From the NCBI GenBank assembly GCA_038373865.1, contig JAXGGA010004699.1, forward strand, positions 1 through 64,000: a DNA stretch of 64,000 bases, in the 5' to 3' direction. Positions 46,692 to 55,851 of the stretch are shown piece after piece. The notes under the pieces were generated by a model. The model did no database searches and had not been told where the DNA came from. It was given only the letters and a program-made list of their open reading frames with translations. The position numbers and the translations under genes are program-made. The stretch is from Uloborus plumipes. Its lineage: Eukaryota > Arthropoda > Arachnida > Araneae > Uloboridae. The stretch's first letter is position 1; each line of letters starts with the position of its first letter.

Positions 46692-47739
46692 TATTTTATT
46701 AATGCAGAGATGTCAAAATTGAACATCATTGCTATATGTTGCTAATTCGAAGGAAGTAAACAGATGTATGAATGTCGTATGACTGAATCATGAGTTGTGC
46801 CCAACTTTACCTGAAAAGGGAATTTATTTCCCCTAAAAAGCAGTACTAATAAGGCCTTCGGCATCAATTCACTCTGTACTCCACTTCAGTTAACTATATC
46901 AATGTTTGTTAACCCTTAAAGATAGGATGAACATCACTTTTTACAGCAGAAACAACATGCTAATAAATGTAAACAAACATTTGGGTGGTCCTCGTTCAGC
47001 GCTCTCTAGCGGGCAAATCTTTACCATTGATGTTTTGAGTAATGAAGCAGCCTGTATAAAACGCTATCTAGTGAAGCCTTGACATTAGTTACCAGCTTTT
47101 GTTGGCTCTCTTCTCCAGATCGTTTAATTCCTATTCGACGCTGATCTTTAGGTTTTGATAACCATGCTGATGAGTGCATAATAAGCACGAAACTGCAGTC
47201 CGTGGATGGAACGAACGAGTTGGTGGTGTACTGCATATCTCACGTAACTCAAATACTGTGAACGTGAACTCAGAAGGTTGCAATTTCCAATGTAGGATCT
47301 GTGTAGGGTCTAGTATTAAAATTTTCAAGACACTACATTGTGCTATACACTCGTATGCAATTTAGAGCATATTGCCGCCGATTCTATTCTTAAGAGTATC
47401 TTAAGAATTAAAACCTTGATGATAGTGCTGTTATCATGGGCGTAGAGCCAAAGGGGGTGATGATTAGATCCTCCCTTGATTAGAGCTCCGATGGAAAGTC
47501 ACTGTGACCTCCCAACTTTTCTTTTTCGCCAATTTATTTTTCTTTCGATACTTTTCTGGTTACATGTTGATACACACGTGCTTCAAAACTTAAAAAATAG
47601 CTGAATACTCTAAAAAATATTTGTAATAATAATCCAATGTATTAAAATCTGTAATGTATTAAGTCTGCGATTTCACAAGAAAAGGTCTAGTTTTGCACGG
47701 AGTCAAATGACAAGACTTTTTTCTTTGCTTGGGAGAATT
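46692..47739. other. Mixed repeat fragments
   Basis: 47041-47080 is an inverted match to 40311-40350. 47163-47232 is an inverted relative of 48464-48540 (CATCAGCATGG, CTGCAGT). An imperfect AGTCA-CTG-TGACCT lies at about 47499-47512. No gene. Confidence 0.5.
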
Positions 47740-48090
47740 TAGACTTTTTGGGAGGTCACATTGACCTCCGAGAATTTAGGTGAATGTACTAGAATGACTT
47801 CTGAAAACTCTTAGGAGATTGTAACTTTTTTGGAGGTCACATTGACCTCCGAGAATGAAGTGCTAGAATGACTTGTGAAAACTCTTGGGAGTCTGTAACT
47901 TTTTGGGAGGTCACATTGACCTCCTAGAATGAAGATGAATCTGCTAAAATGACTTCTGGAAACTCTTGGGAGTCTGTAAGTTTTTGGGAGGTCACATTGA
48001 CCTCCGAGAATGAAGATGAATGTGCTAGAATGCCTTCTGAAAACTCTTGGGAGTCTGTAACTTTTTGGGAGGTCACATTGACCTCCCATT
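47740..48090. repeat. Minisatellite with a perfect IR3 palindrome in each unit
   Basis: Units of 74-81 bp, each with AGGTCACATTGACCT (47753, 47834, 47908, 47989, 48070), followed by GAGAATGAAGATGAAT, TGACTTCTGAAAACTC and TTGGGAGTCTGTAA. The palindrome is unchanged in all five units although other positions vary. Confidence 0.95.
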
Positions 48091-48245
48091 GTGGATGCTC
48101 CTGCTTGTCACTCCCTAACGTGAGTCCTGGCTACGACCATGGCTGTTATTAATCTGGAAAGTATTTAAAAATTTCTTTTTAATCTGGCATTGACGCAACG
48201 TGTTTGATGTACAACAGTTTCTTTCTCTCTTTTCTAAACCGGCAG

Positions 48246-48366
48246 GAAAATCCGGCTGGAGTCCAAGCTCGCCAACATGTCTTGGCGTGCGCGGTGGGAC
48301 GAAATCACCTTCTCGAAAGACGTGCGCAGCAGCTGCATGATGCATCGGTTATCTATCACCAGTGAT
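48246..48366 (+). CDS. NPR1-like: Receptor guanylate cyclase exon: juxtamembrane segment
   Basis: The acceptor is AACCGGCAG|GAAAAT and the donor AGTGAT|GTAAGT. The first base completes the Arg codon started by the membrane exon; it ends on a codon boundary. It encodes KIRLESKLANMSWRARWDEI, then TFSKDVRSS and MMHRLSITSD. This matches the conserved R-K-x-x-LE-x-x-L....WR-(V/A)-RW-(E/D)-(D/E)-(V/I) element directly after the membrane in natriuretic-type receptor cyclases, at the start of the cytosolic part. The Ser/Thr-rich end corresponds to the region phosphorylated in vertebrate receptors, but specific sites are not proven here. Confidence 0.93.
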
Positions 48367-48463
48367 GTAAGTAACTTTATCCCTCCGCTTATCAGGATCT
48401 AAGTAGATTGAATTTTTATTGATCTTTTTAAACATTTTTTTTTTCTGTAATGCACCACCAGCT

Positions 48464-48960
48464 CAATACTCCACCCATGAACTGCAGTTTCGTGCTTATG
48501 ATGCACTCATCAGCATGGAATAGGAATTAAACGAGTTGGAGGCAAAAACTGCCTGTTTTTTAATGAGTTAATTTTAATTAGAGTTTCTATCTAAAGCCTG
48601 GAAATATCCTTTAAGAGTAGACTCCAATGTGAAAAGCGGTAACGAAGCCTAACAGTTGGCGAGATTTCCCACTTAGCTCTTTCAACAATGGTTAAATGCC
48701 GACGGTTAAAATTGCTTTGTGCGTAAACTATTATTCTATTGAAAAAGTAACGTTGATTAAGCACAACTTTTTCTCAGAAATTTTGGCTTTATTTATGCAT
48801 GACTTGATTTGTTGGAAAACGTTGAGAAATAACCAAGAATGAGGATATAAATAAAAGCGTAAGCCTCATCCGATAAACATAAAATAAATGAAAGGCCTCT
48901 ACAGCAGTGCATAAGCCGGCGCAAAGTTTCTAAACTTGATGCGCCTTTTAAAAAGTAACA
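48464..48960. repeat. Dispersed repeat fragments
   Basis: 48464-48540 is the inverse of 47163-47232. 48780-48960 (AATAAAAGCGTAAGCCTCAT, AACTTGATGCGCC) is the inverse of 63735-63930. Boundaries not determined. Confidence 0.5.
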
Positions 48961-49308
48961 GGGTCTAGCTATCTAGTAACCTTATTCATAAGAGTCAGAG
49001 TCATAGATTCGGAGTCGGAATCGAGAGTTTTTAAAATTTTAGGAGTCGGAATTGGAGCCAGAGCCTGTCATTTTCCATCGAACCCTGATCACAAGAACAT
49101 TTTTTGCTCACGCACACAGGTTTGCTTGTACGAAGCAAGTTATGACCCTGTAGAGTTGACATTGGACCAAACAAATATTTCCGATTTCCTCGCCAATTCA
49201 TGTTTTGTCAGAAGCAAGTTCGCGTCGATTACTATTTACAATTGTTACTATTATTTCGAGATGTCCGTTGACGTACAGGTTATTATTTTTCGCTTTTTCT
49301 TATTTCAG

Positions 49309-49362
49309 ATGTCTGCAAAGATGGAACACGGATGGGTTTGCTGGACTCCAAAGTTTCCTGAT
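49309..49362 (+). CDS. NPR1-like: Receptor guanylate cyclase microexon (18 codons)
   Basis: The acceptor is CTTATTTCAG|ATGTCT and the donor CCTGAT|GTAAGA. Both borders are phase 0 and the length is 54 bp, so it can be skipped without changing the frame. It encodes MSAKMEHGWVCWTPKFPD. It falls where vertebrate receptors have a variable, serine/glycine-rich loop before the kinase-homology domain, so family matching gives little support. Evidence is the strong splice signals, matching phase, and its position between two firm exons. It could be a cassette exon. Confidence 0.65.
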
Positions 49363-49487
49363 GTAAGAATTTTAATTGTTTAGTGTACTTTATGTCGTGA
49401 GTACACAAACCACATAGCAGATTAAAAAAAGAAGAAAAACACACTTGTCAATTATATTTAACGTCCATTTTTACCTAAATATGACCA

Positions 49488-49888
49488 CACTGCAAAAAAT
49501 GAACTGTCGTTTTTACAGTATAAAACTGGTAGCCAAGGTTCCAATTTAAAAATGCACAATTATAAACTGTAAAACTAGCAATTTTACAGTTTATTGCTGT
49601 AAAATTGTCAATTTCGCAGTATAGTACTGTAAAATCTCGCTGCATTATACTGTAGAAATGACAGTATAATACTGGCAGCAGAGGTTCTAGGTTAAAACTG
49701 TAAAATGCACGGGAATAAACTGCCAAATTAACAGTTTTACAGTTTATTACTGTGAAATTAGCAATTTTACATAGTGCTGTAAAATGAGCTATTTGACACT
49801 TTATTACTGTAAAATTAGCATTTTTTAGTTTATTACCATAAAATTAGCTGTATTATACTGTAAAAACAAGATTTATTTTTTACAATGC
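49488..49888. repeat. ACTGTAAAA-type repeat, cluster VI
   Basis: It starts CACTGCAAAAAATGAACTG and ends GATTTATTTTTTACAATG; alternating TTTTACAGT and ACTGTAAAA inside, with two internal GTATAATACTGGCAGCAG segments. Confidence 0.75.
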
Positions 49889-50504
49889 GAGCAATCAATG
49901 ACACCATTTGATGTCACTCAGACAAGTCACCGTTTTCTTTAAGCATAACTGGCCTAAATTTCTCAAAAGTCTCAACATCTTATATCTAGTACCCATTTTC
50001 CGGTCGAGTATCCGATGCTTTAATTGTCTCCTTTGCTAAAACAAAATTGATTTTTCTTGTTTCAGGTAAGCGTTGCGGGAAAAATAATATTGATTCATTC
50101 CCTTGAAAGAAACTTACTTAACCCAACGCCCATCACGCAATGAAAGTCATTTCTTAATTATTCATCCGTAATGAAACGATTTTGATGTCATTTAATGTTC
50201 AGGAATACAAAAGATTCATTCTAATGATTCGAACCTTTTCCTTTTTTTTCCCAACATGAAACTAATATATACCTCGAATGCTAAAAGAGGTCGGTTTCCT
50301 GTTCCTTTCTACTTTACATTCATTTTGCATGTGAAAATGACATTATAATAAATACTTTTCTTAAGAAACTAGGTAATGGCATTTTGTACGAAGTTAAATG
50401 GCAGTGAGGTTTTTTTTTTTTTTTCTTTTTGACTTTATTATTGTTTGGTGTTAAATTATACGTTCTAATTTTTTTTTTGAAATGCTACTTTGTTTAGAGA
50501 AAAA
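49889..50504. other. Intronic sequence, nothing recognised
   Basis: AT-rich, with poly-T runs; no frame with family features. Confidence 0.4.
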
Positions 50505-50757
50505 CACTGCAAAAAACAACTGTTGCTTTTACAGTATAATACTGGCAGCCGAAGTTCCAATTTAAAACTGTAAAATGCACAGTAATAAAGTCTAAAACTA
50601 GCAATTTTACAGTTTTTTACAGCAAAGTTAGCAATTTTACAGTTTATTGCAGTAAAATGTAGCTGTATTATACTGTAAAAAACAACAGTATAGTACTGGC
50701 AGCAGTTTAAAGCTGTAAAATGCACGGTAATAAGCTGTAAAATTAGCAATTTTAGTG
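50505..50757. repeat. ACTGTAAAA-type repeat, cluster VII (shortest)
   Basis: It starts CACTGCAAAAAACAACTG and ends GCAATTTTAGTG. Probably truncated: the normal right end with TTCATTTTTTGCAGTG is missing. Confidence 0.7.
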
Positions 50758-51004
50758 TGTGTTAAAATTCTCTGTAAGTGTTAAAAATCTCTGCAATTCC
50801 GGAAGAGGTACAGCTTTTAACGTATACCTGGAGAATCCAAAACTTGTTAACCATTTCAAATGACATTTGGATTTTTTTTTTCTGAGAGGGCATTGCAGAA
50901 CTATGTTTACTACTCAAAGTCAGCTACAATCAATGATTGTAGCCACTGAAAGAGAATACACCCAAATATCAACTGAAATGGCTGAGGAACATTTTGGTCA
51001 CGGT

Positions 51005-51041
51005 GACCGATAGAATCCAAAAGTTTTGGATTCTGTCGGTC
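51005..51041. repeat. Short hairpin
   Basis: GACCGATAGAATCCAAA and TTTGGATTCTGTCGGTC pair with one mismatch around a 3-base loop. No other signal nearby. Confidence 0.6.
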
Positions 51042-51169
51042 AGCGTTATAAGTTGTGCCTTCATCCATGAAAGCCCTACAACTTTATCGTTTTCGTCAAA
51101 TGGCTGTCTCTGACATACCTTCACATTACTTTGAGTTTTGTCAGTTTTCAGTGCCACAGCTTTTCACTC

Positions 51170-51448
51170 CAGGCTCCCGTGTTGTACCTACCACAGCACA
51201 AGGTTTAACCGGTTGAATGGGGCCCTGAAGCCTCTGTTCTTTCAGGGCCTCTGCTCTGTTTGATCCAGAACAAGAGCCGAGCAATTCAATGGTATTGATT
51301 CACTTGAAAGACCTTGTGACCAAGAGCATTTTTAACATCCCCCAGCCACCATTAGTGAACACGGTGGTTGTTTGATCGGCTAGGAGCGAACGAGGGACCC
51401 TCCGGTCACGAGTGCGACGTTTTACAGATCGGCCACCACGACCCAGTA
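51170..51448 (-). mobile_element. tRNA-derived SINE, degraded copy
   Basis: On the minus strand it begins GGGTCGTGGTGGCCGATCTG. The body has CACAAGGTCTTTCAAGTGAA in place of the usual CCTCCAAGTGAAAC, and a duplicated segment with CAGGGC(C). No clear target duplication. Confidence 0.7.
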
Positions 51449-51889
51449 CCATAACTGCAATTGTTAGTGCTATAGTCATTCAAAGAACGAGTGTATACTT
51501 TTTTTGAGAGACACGCTGCTTCGATTTCTCATTAATTAAACGATTTCTGATATATATTGCACCAAGTTTCAACTCGGTTCTGAAATTCAGTTTTTTCATT
51601 CACTTCTTTTTTTTTCCTTCGCGCAAAAAGTTTTTGATTGTTCGCTTCTTTTTGTAAAAGCATTTATGCAGTACAACATTCATGTTAAGTTCCATTTTTA
51701 AATTTATTTTGATGTTAGTATCAATTCTGAAGTTTTATCAATTCATATCGCATAAACAATACATTATAAAATGTATAAATAATAATTTATAGTAAGATAC
51801 TGCGCAGTGTGAGTGAATTTACTTCTCAATTCTATTGCTATAGAAAAATTCATTATTTTTGAAAACTAATTCCATGCTCCTGATTTCAG

Positions 51890-51961
51890 AGTATGTGTAT
51901 GGACCCAAACTCCCGTGATATGGAAATGCTGCCAAAATTTAGTCTGACCGGTGCTTACAAG
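51890..51961 (+). CDS. NPR1-like: Receptor guanylate cyclase exon: entry to kinase-homology domain
   Basis: The acceptor is CTGATTTCAG|AGTATG and the donor TACAAG|GTATGT, both phase 0; 24 codons. It encodes SMCMDPNSRDMEMLPKFSLT then GAYK. In vertebrate natriuretic receptors the equivalent ends ...FAKTAYYKG before VAVKR, so the FSLTGAYK end fits, with the next exon supplying GNTVAVKR. The first half is variable. The exon lies directly before a LINE remnant. Confidence 0.82.
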
Positions 51962-51965
51962 GTAT

Positions 51966-52149
51966 GTATAAAAAAAATTGTCTGCATGGATAACTTTCCC
52001 TGGGGGAGATTTCGGCACAACATTTTCAATGGCACTGCACATTTGCCGATAAGACAGTGAAAAACTTTGATGCGACCCGTTTTTGCAAGGGAATCTACTT
52101 TTTCGTTGCCTGGGACATTGCAGTTACTGGGAAGTAACTGCAATGGCAC
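51966..52149 (-). pseudogene. LINE RNase H remnant
   Basis: On the minus strand LQLLPSNCNVPGNEKVDSLA then KTGR corresponds to the last RNase H block (W-x-P-x-H-x-x-x-x-GNE-x-x-D-x-LAK). The expected His is Asn. Only this block survives; a different lineage from the copy at 31708. Confidence 0.6.
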
Positions 52150-52302
52150 ACACAGTATACTGGGTGCTTAGCATGGCAGTGGTAAGCACAAAAGTCGCAT
52201 CTGCACTTTTTAACAAAATTGAGTTATCGCCACCAGATTTAGTTGCCGCCACCTTTGTGATGTATTTTACCCAAGTACAAAATTATATGGTCATTTGAGA
52301 AC

Positions 52303-53387
52303 GGGTCATTCCATACCCAAGTAGCATCAACTCATCGGATTTTGCTCGGCCGATCAACAAACTCCTCGTAAACTGATCCTGTAACGCACGATGACATCGT
52401 TCCGATCAGTATCCGAGCACGGTTTTCGATGAGCTACTTTTCATCGGAAAGCGATATCCTTCCGATCAACTTTCCCGATGAAAATAAGATGAGCTATATT
52501 CCATCGGAAAACGATATCCTTCCGATCGACTTTGCCGATGAAAATAAGATGAGCTATATTCCATCGGAAAACGATATCCTTCCGATCAAGTTTCACATGA
52601 AATTCCTCGGCACGGGACTGTTCTGCTCGTAAATTGCTCCAAATCTCACCGTATTCTCATCGGATTTTGCTGCTCGGATTCTGCTCGGCCGATGAGACAC
52701 ATTGGATCATCGGCCGATGAGAATTTCATCGGGTTTCGATGAATGGCCGATCATCGGCCGATGAGATGATGCTGCTAGGGTAGTGACTAACGTAACATTC
52801 AGAGCTGATTTTGTAACTGTTTTTACTTGTAACTTAAAGGATAAACAATTTTTTTAGTTATGCTGGTGGATTTACAATGTACGTGGTATCTGTGTATCAT
52901 TTCTGCTAGGAATTTGAAACAAAATCACTGACAGTAGATATTTTTTCAACCAAAATAGCAGCGTGACTAACGTAACGTTTTTGCAACCCTGAAAATGAAT
53001 GCTCATGTTGTGAGGCAAAGATTCCTCAAAGTTAAGCAAGTGTTAAAAATTGAATGATGTATTTGAAAAACATGTAAAGTTAGCTTTTAAAAACATAAAT
53101 CACATTTATTAAATCTTAATTTTTTTTCGTCTTAAGTGTCACTTTTACTCAAGATGGAGTGTGGCTAACGTAACGTGACTAACGTAACCATCGAATAACA
53201 AGCAGTAAACACACTACAAACTATTTATTATGACTAATCTCAGTGATAATTGCAATACTTTTTTAATTTTTTAAAACTTCTTATGTTGTATGATTTTTAT
53301 TTATTTATTTATTTATTTTTTTGATACTTTTTTCACTTCAGTATTTTTTTTCCTTCGGCTAAGGTTGACATTTCCATGGAATGACCC
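52303..53387. mobile_element. GGTCATTCC-type element with 4-bp duplication
   Basis: GGGTCATTCCAT (52303) and ATGGAATGACCC (ends 53387), flanked by GAAC on both sides. The interior repeats TGACTAACGTAAC several times (about 52785, 52965, 53165, 53180). Confidence 0.8.
52316..52780. mobile_element. Innermost MITE with 60-bp tandem repeats
   Basis: CCCAAGTAGCATCAACTCAT (52316) mirrors ATGAGATGATGCTGCTAGGG (ends 52780), flanked by TA. At 52441-52620 three 60-bp units (GATGAGCTATATTCCATCGG) run in frame, giving 20-residue repeats that are a by-product of the period. Many CGGCCGATGA palindromes. Confidence 0.82.
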
Positions 53388-53722
53388 GAACGGGAAATAT
53401 TTTTTAAAAAATTGTGAAAAAGCTTCATCTGAATCAAATACATGGTGGCGCAAAACTTTAAAGAATTTTATTTCAGTTTAATCTCGACTGCAGGTACCAA
53501 GAATTTGATATACCACATTTTTGCTTAGCACGGCAGTATAGCTCTGGCAACCAAAATAATCATTCATAAATATTTATCTGTGCTATAAGTGCGCGAGTCC
53601 CAACCTTTAGAACGTACTAGGCAAACATTTTTATTCTCCCGCAAAGTAATGGTAGTGTGACTTGCGTTAGTCTAGCTTTGACGTACAACTTTTGCAAATG
53701 ATGTTCTGTTCTCATCTCTTAG

Positions 53723-53803
53723 GGTAACACTGTTGCTGTGAAACGAATTTATAAGCAGAAAAAAATAGAGCTAACACGTGCAGTTCTTATAGAATTGAAA
53801 AAA
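53723..53803 (+). CDS. NPR1-like: Receptor guanylate cyclase exon: kinase-homology N-lobe
   Basis: The acceptor is CATCTCTTAG|GGTAAC and the donor AAAAAA|GTAAGT, both phase 0; 27 codons. It encodes GNTVAVKRIYKQKKIEL then TRAVLIELKK. VAVK carries the strand-3 lysine equivalent of protein kinases, and the Glu of VLIELK corresponds to the helix-C glutamate. The K-(R/K)-IELTR-x-VL-x-EL-K signature is almost specific to natriuretic-type receptor cyclases. In these receptors the domain binds ATP but lacks kinase activity. Confidence 0.95.
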
Positions 53804-54457
53804 GTAAGTGAGTTGTTGAAATATTCTTAACAAATTACCTATCCTAGAATTTGATGTGTGTCATTTTGCATATTTTTGATTATTTCTGTGCATAAAAATG
53901 TATTTTCAACCAGAGGACTTTTTTGCTCATTTTTAGTGACGTATAGAGTACTCGGTAAATACTCGATCCTCGGCAAAATTTTGATCAGGTACTCGGCCAA
54001 TGCCGAGTAAATGCAAAAATTTAATGTTTTTCAAAATAAAGAAGTTTTTGAGAGATTTGAAATTGCTTTATTCACAAAACACAACAATATTCTATCTATA
54101 AGAAAAAAAAAATATCAATTTTTAAAATCAATGCAAGGTAAAAGTTAGCTATTGCCTAAGTCCTTTCTATGTAGCAAATTTATGAATGTGCATTTGTGTG
54201 TAACTATCTTTTCCATATCACATGTTAGTGTGTTGAATGCATCTTTGACCAGAAACAGTTGAATACGATCGATCCCGAAGTTGAATATTCATAGACTGAC
54301 AGTATGAAACTTTTAAATAATATTCCAATTTAGGAACAAGTACAAGTTTCATGCCCCCCCCCCCCCCCCCCCACCCTCTTAGCGACTTTTTCCTATTGGC
54401 ATCAAAACTTCGCCAAGACTTCGATGCAAAACAAAAAACATCGCATAACGTTCTTAG
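53804..54457. other. Intronic sequence; possible decayed hAT end
   Basis: TAGAGTACTCGGTAAATACT at 53944, with more ACTCGG motifs nearby; similar ACTCGG clusters occur at 61650-61735. These could be two ends of one large element or two fragments. A poly-C tract lies at 54354-54372. Confidence 0.3.
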
Positions 54458-55331
54458 TAGGGGTGCGACATCGAAGACAAATCATCGATGTTTCAAGACA
54501 TCGATGTTGGAAAATAAGAACATCGATGCTATTGATACATCGGCTTAAAAACATCGATCTTTTTTTAATTACTTACACATTTGAATGTACTCCCCATTAC
54601 AAGCGCCTCTTTATATCTGTCAATTGGATACATCTTTTGTCTAATGGAAAAACATCAACCATAAGATATAGATGTCAATTAAGAAAACTTTTTGTCAGTG
54701 AGATATATACTACAACTGTTGATTATATAACTGTGTAACTGTTTTTTTTTTATCGTATATTTTTACAAAACTTTTTTTTTCGCTGAAATGTAAAACATAT
54801 CGAATGCAGAACAACGATATTTAAAAATCATTGACAGTAAATCTTCGTTAGTTATTAAAAAAATAAAAAACAAACTTTTTTTCAATTTGGTAGAAATTGC
54901 AACTAGTGGTTAAAGAAAGATGAATCTTTTTTATCGCATAATGCTGAAATGTAAAAAGGACATCAAAAGAAGAACGCAAAACAACGATCATTAAAAGACA
55001 TTTTTAAAAAATTTAAAAAAAAAACGGCGAACCAAATTAAAATTTTTCATAAACATCAAAAGCAAAACATCAAAAATAATCATAGACATTTTTTTCCAAT
55101 GAGGTCAATATTGCATTTTCTGATAAAAGATGAAAAGTTTTTAAAAAGTATGCGAACCGTATATTTTTCTTTGGCTTTCTTTGCTGGAGTAAAAAACATC
55201 GACTTCGAAAACAACATCGAACACAAAACATAGATGTTGGAAAAACGTCGACCCTCAAACATCGATGGTAAAAAACATCGATTTTCCCACAAAAACATCG
55301 ATGTTCCCAAGACATCGATGTCGCAGCACTA
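54458..55331. mobile_element. hAT MITE with CATCGATG clusters, perfect 8-bp duplication
   Basis: TAGGGGTGCGACATCGA (54458) and ATGTCGCAGCACTA (ends 55331), flanked by GTTCTTAG (54450-54457 and 55332-55339). About five ACATCGAT-type motifs lie near the left end and about eight near the right. Confidence 0.9.
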
Positions 55332-55339
55332 GTTCTTAG

Positions 55340-55851
55340 TGATGCTCTTTTGGCACCAACAGGAAAATTCAGATTGACATACAAAATCATAGTCTTTTCA
55401 AAAACTACACTATCATAGTGAAAAAGAAAATATCAAAGATCCTAAAATTTCAATAAATGAAGGATAAAAACGTTTTTGTGACGACAGAGATTTCTCACAT
55501 GTATACGAAAGTCAGCGCATCCAAAAATCATACTCAGCATACATAAACATACTGCTAAGGTTATTGCGAAGTTTCGCTTCAAAATTACCAGAAACATTGT
55601 TACGTATGAAAATATTACTAAAACACTAAAGATTATGTGCCTTATTTTACCCAAAATATCTATAGTACATAATAAAAAAGCGTACTACAACTGCAAGAAA
55701 TATAGCGAATAAACGCTGTCATAATACTAGTGTATTTACATTTCCAGCAAAATAACACTATGTTTTTGAAAATAGCAAAGATTTCTTATTTCTATAGTGG
55801 CACACTACGTAAAAATTAATCAACAACAGGGTCAAAAACTTTTCAGACATA
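55340..55851. other. Intronic sequence flanking the Tc1 element
   Basis: A segment near 55430-55500 (AAATTTCAATAAATGAAGGA) resembles 57320-57370 in direct orientation. No gene. Confidence 0.3.

Larger units (their letters stand above)
52172..53539. mobile_element. MITE carrying a two-level nest
   Basis: The left end ATGGCAGTGGTAAGCAC is worn; the right end TTGCTTAGCACGGCAGTAT is intact. On both sides of the insertion it aligns with the uninterrupted copy 28036-28291. Confidence 0.78.

Noticed and set aside
47753..48084. CRISPR-like regular repeats
   Set aside because: The repeat and spacer are both conserved across units; it is a minisatellite in a eukaryotic intron.
49126..49383. Frame starting MYEASYDPVELTLDQ upstream of the microexon
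   Set aside because: An acceptor-like CACACAG and a donor-like CAGGTTATT exist, but the sequence has no family match, and the 48366-49309 junction is in phase without it.
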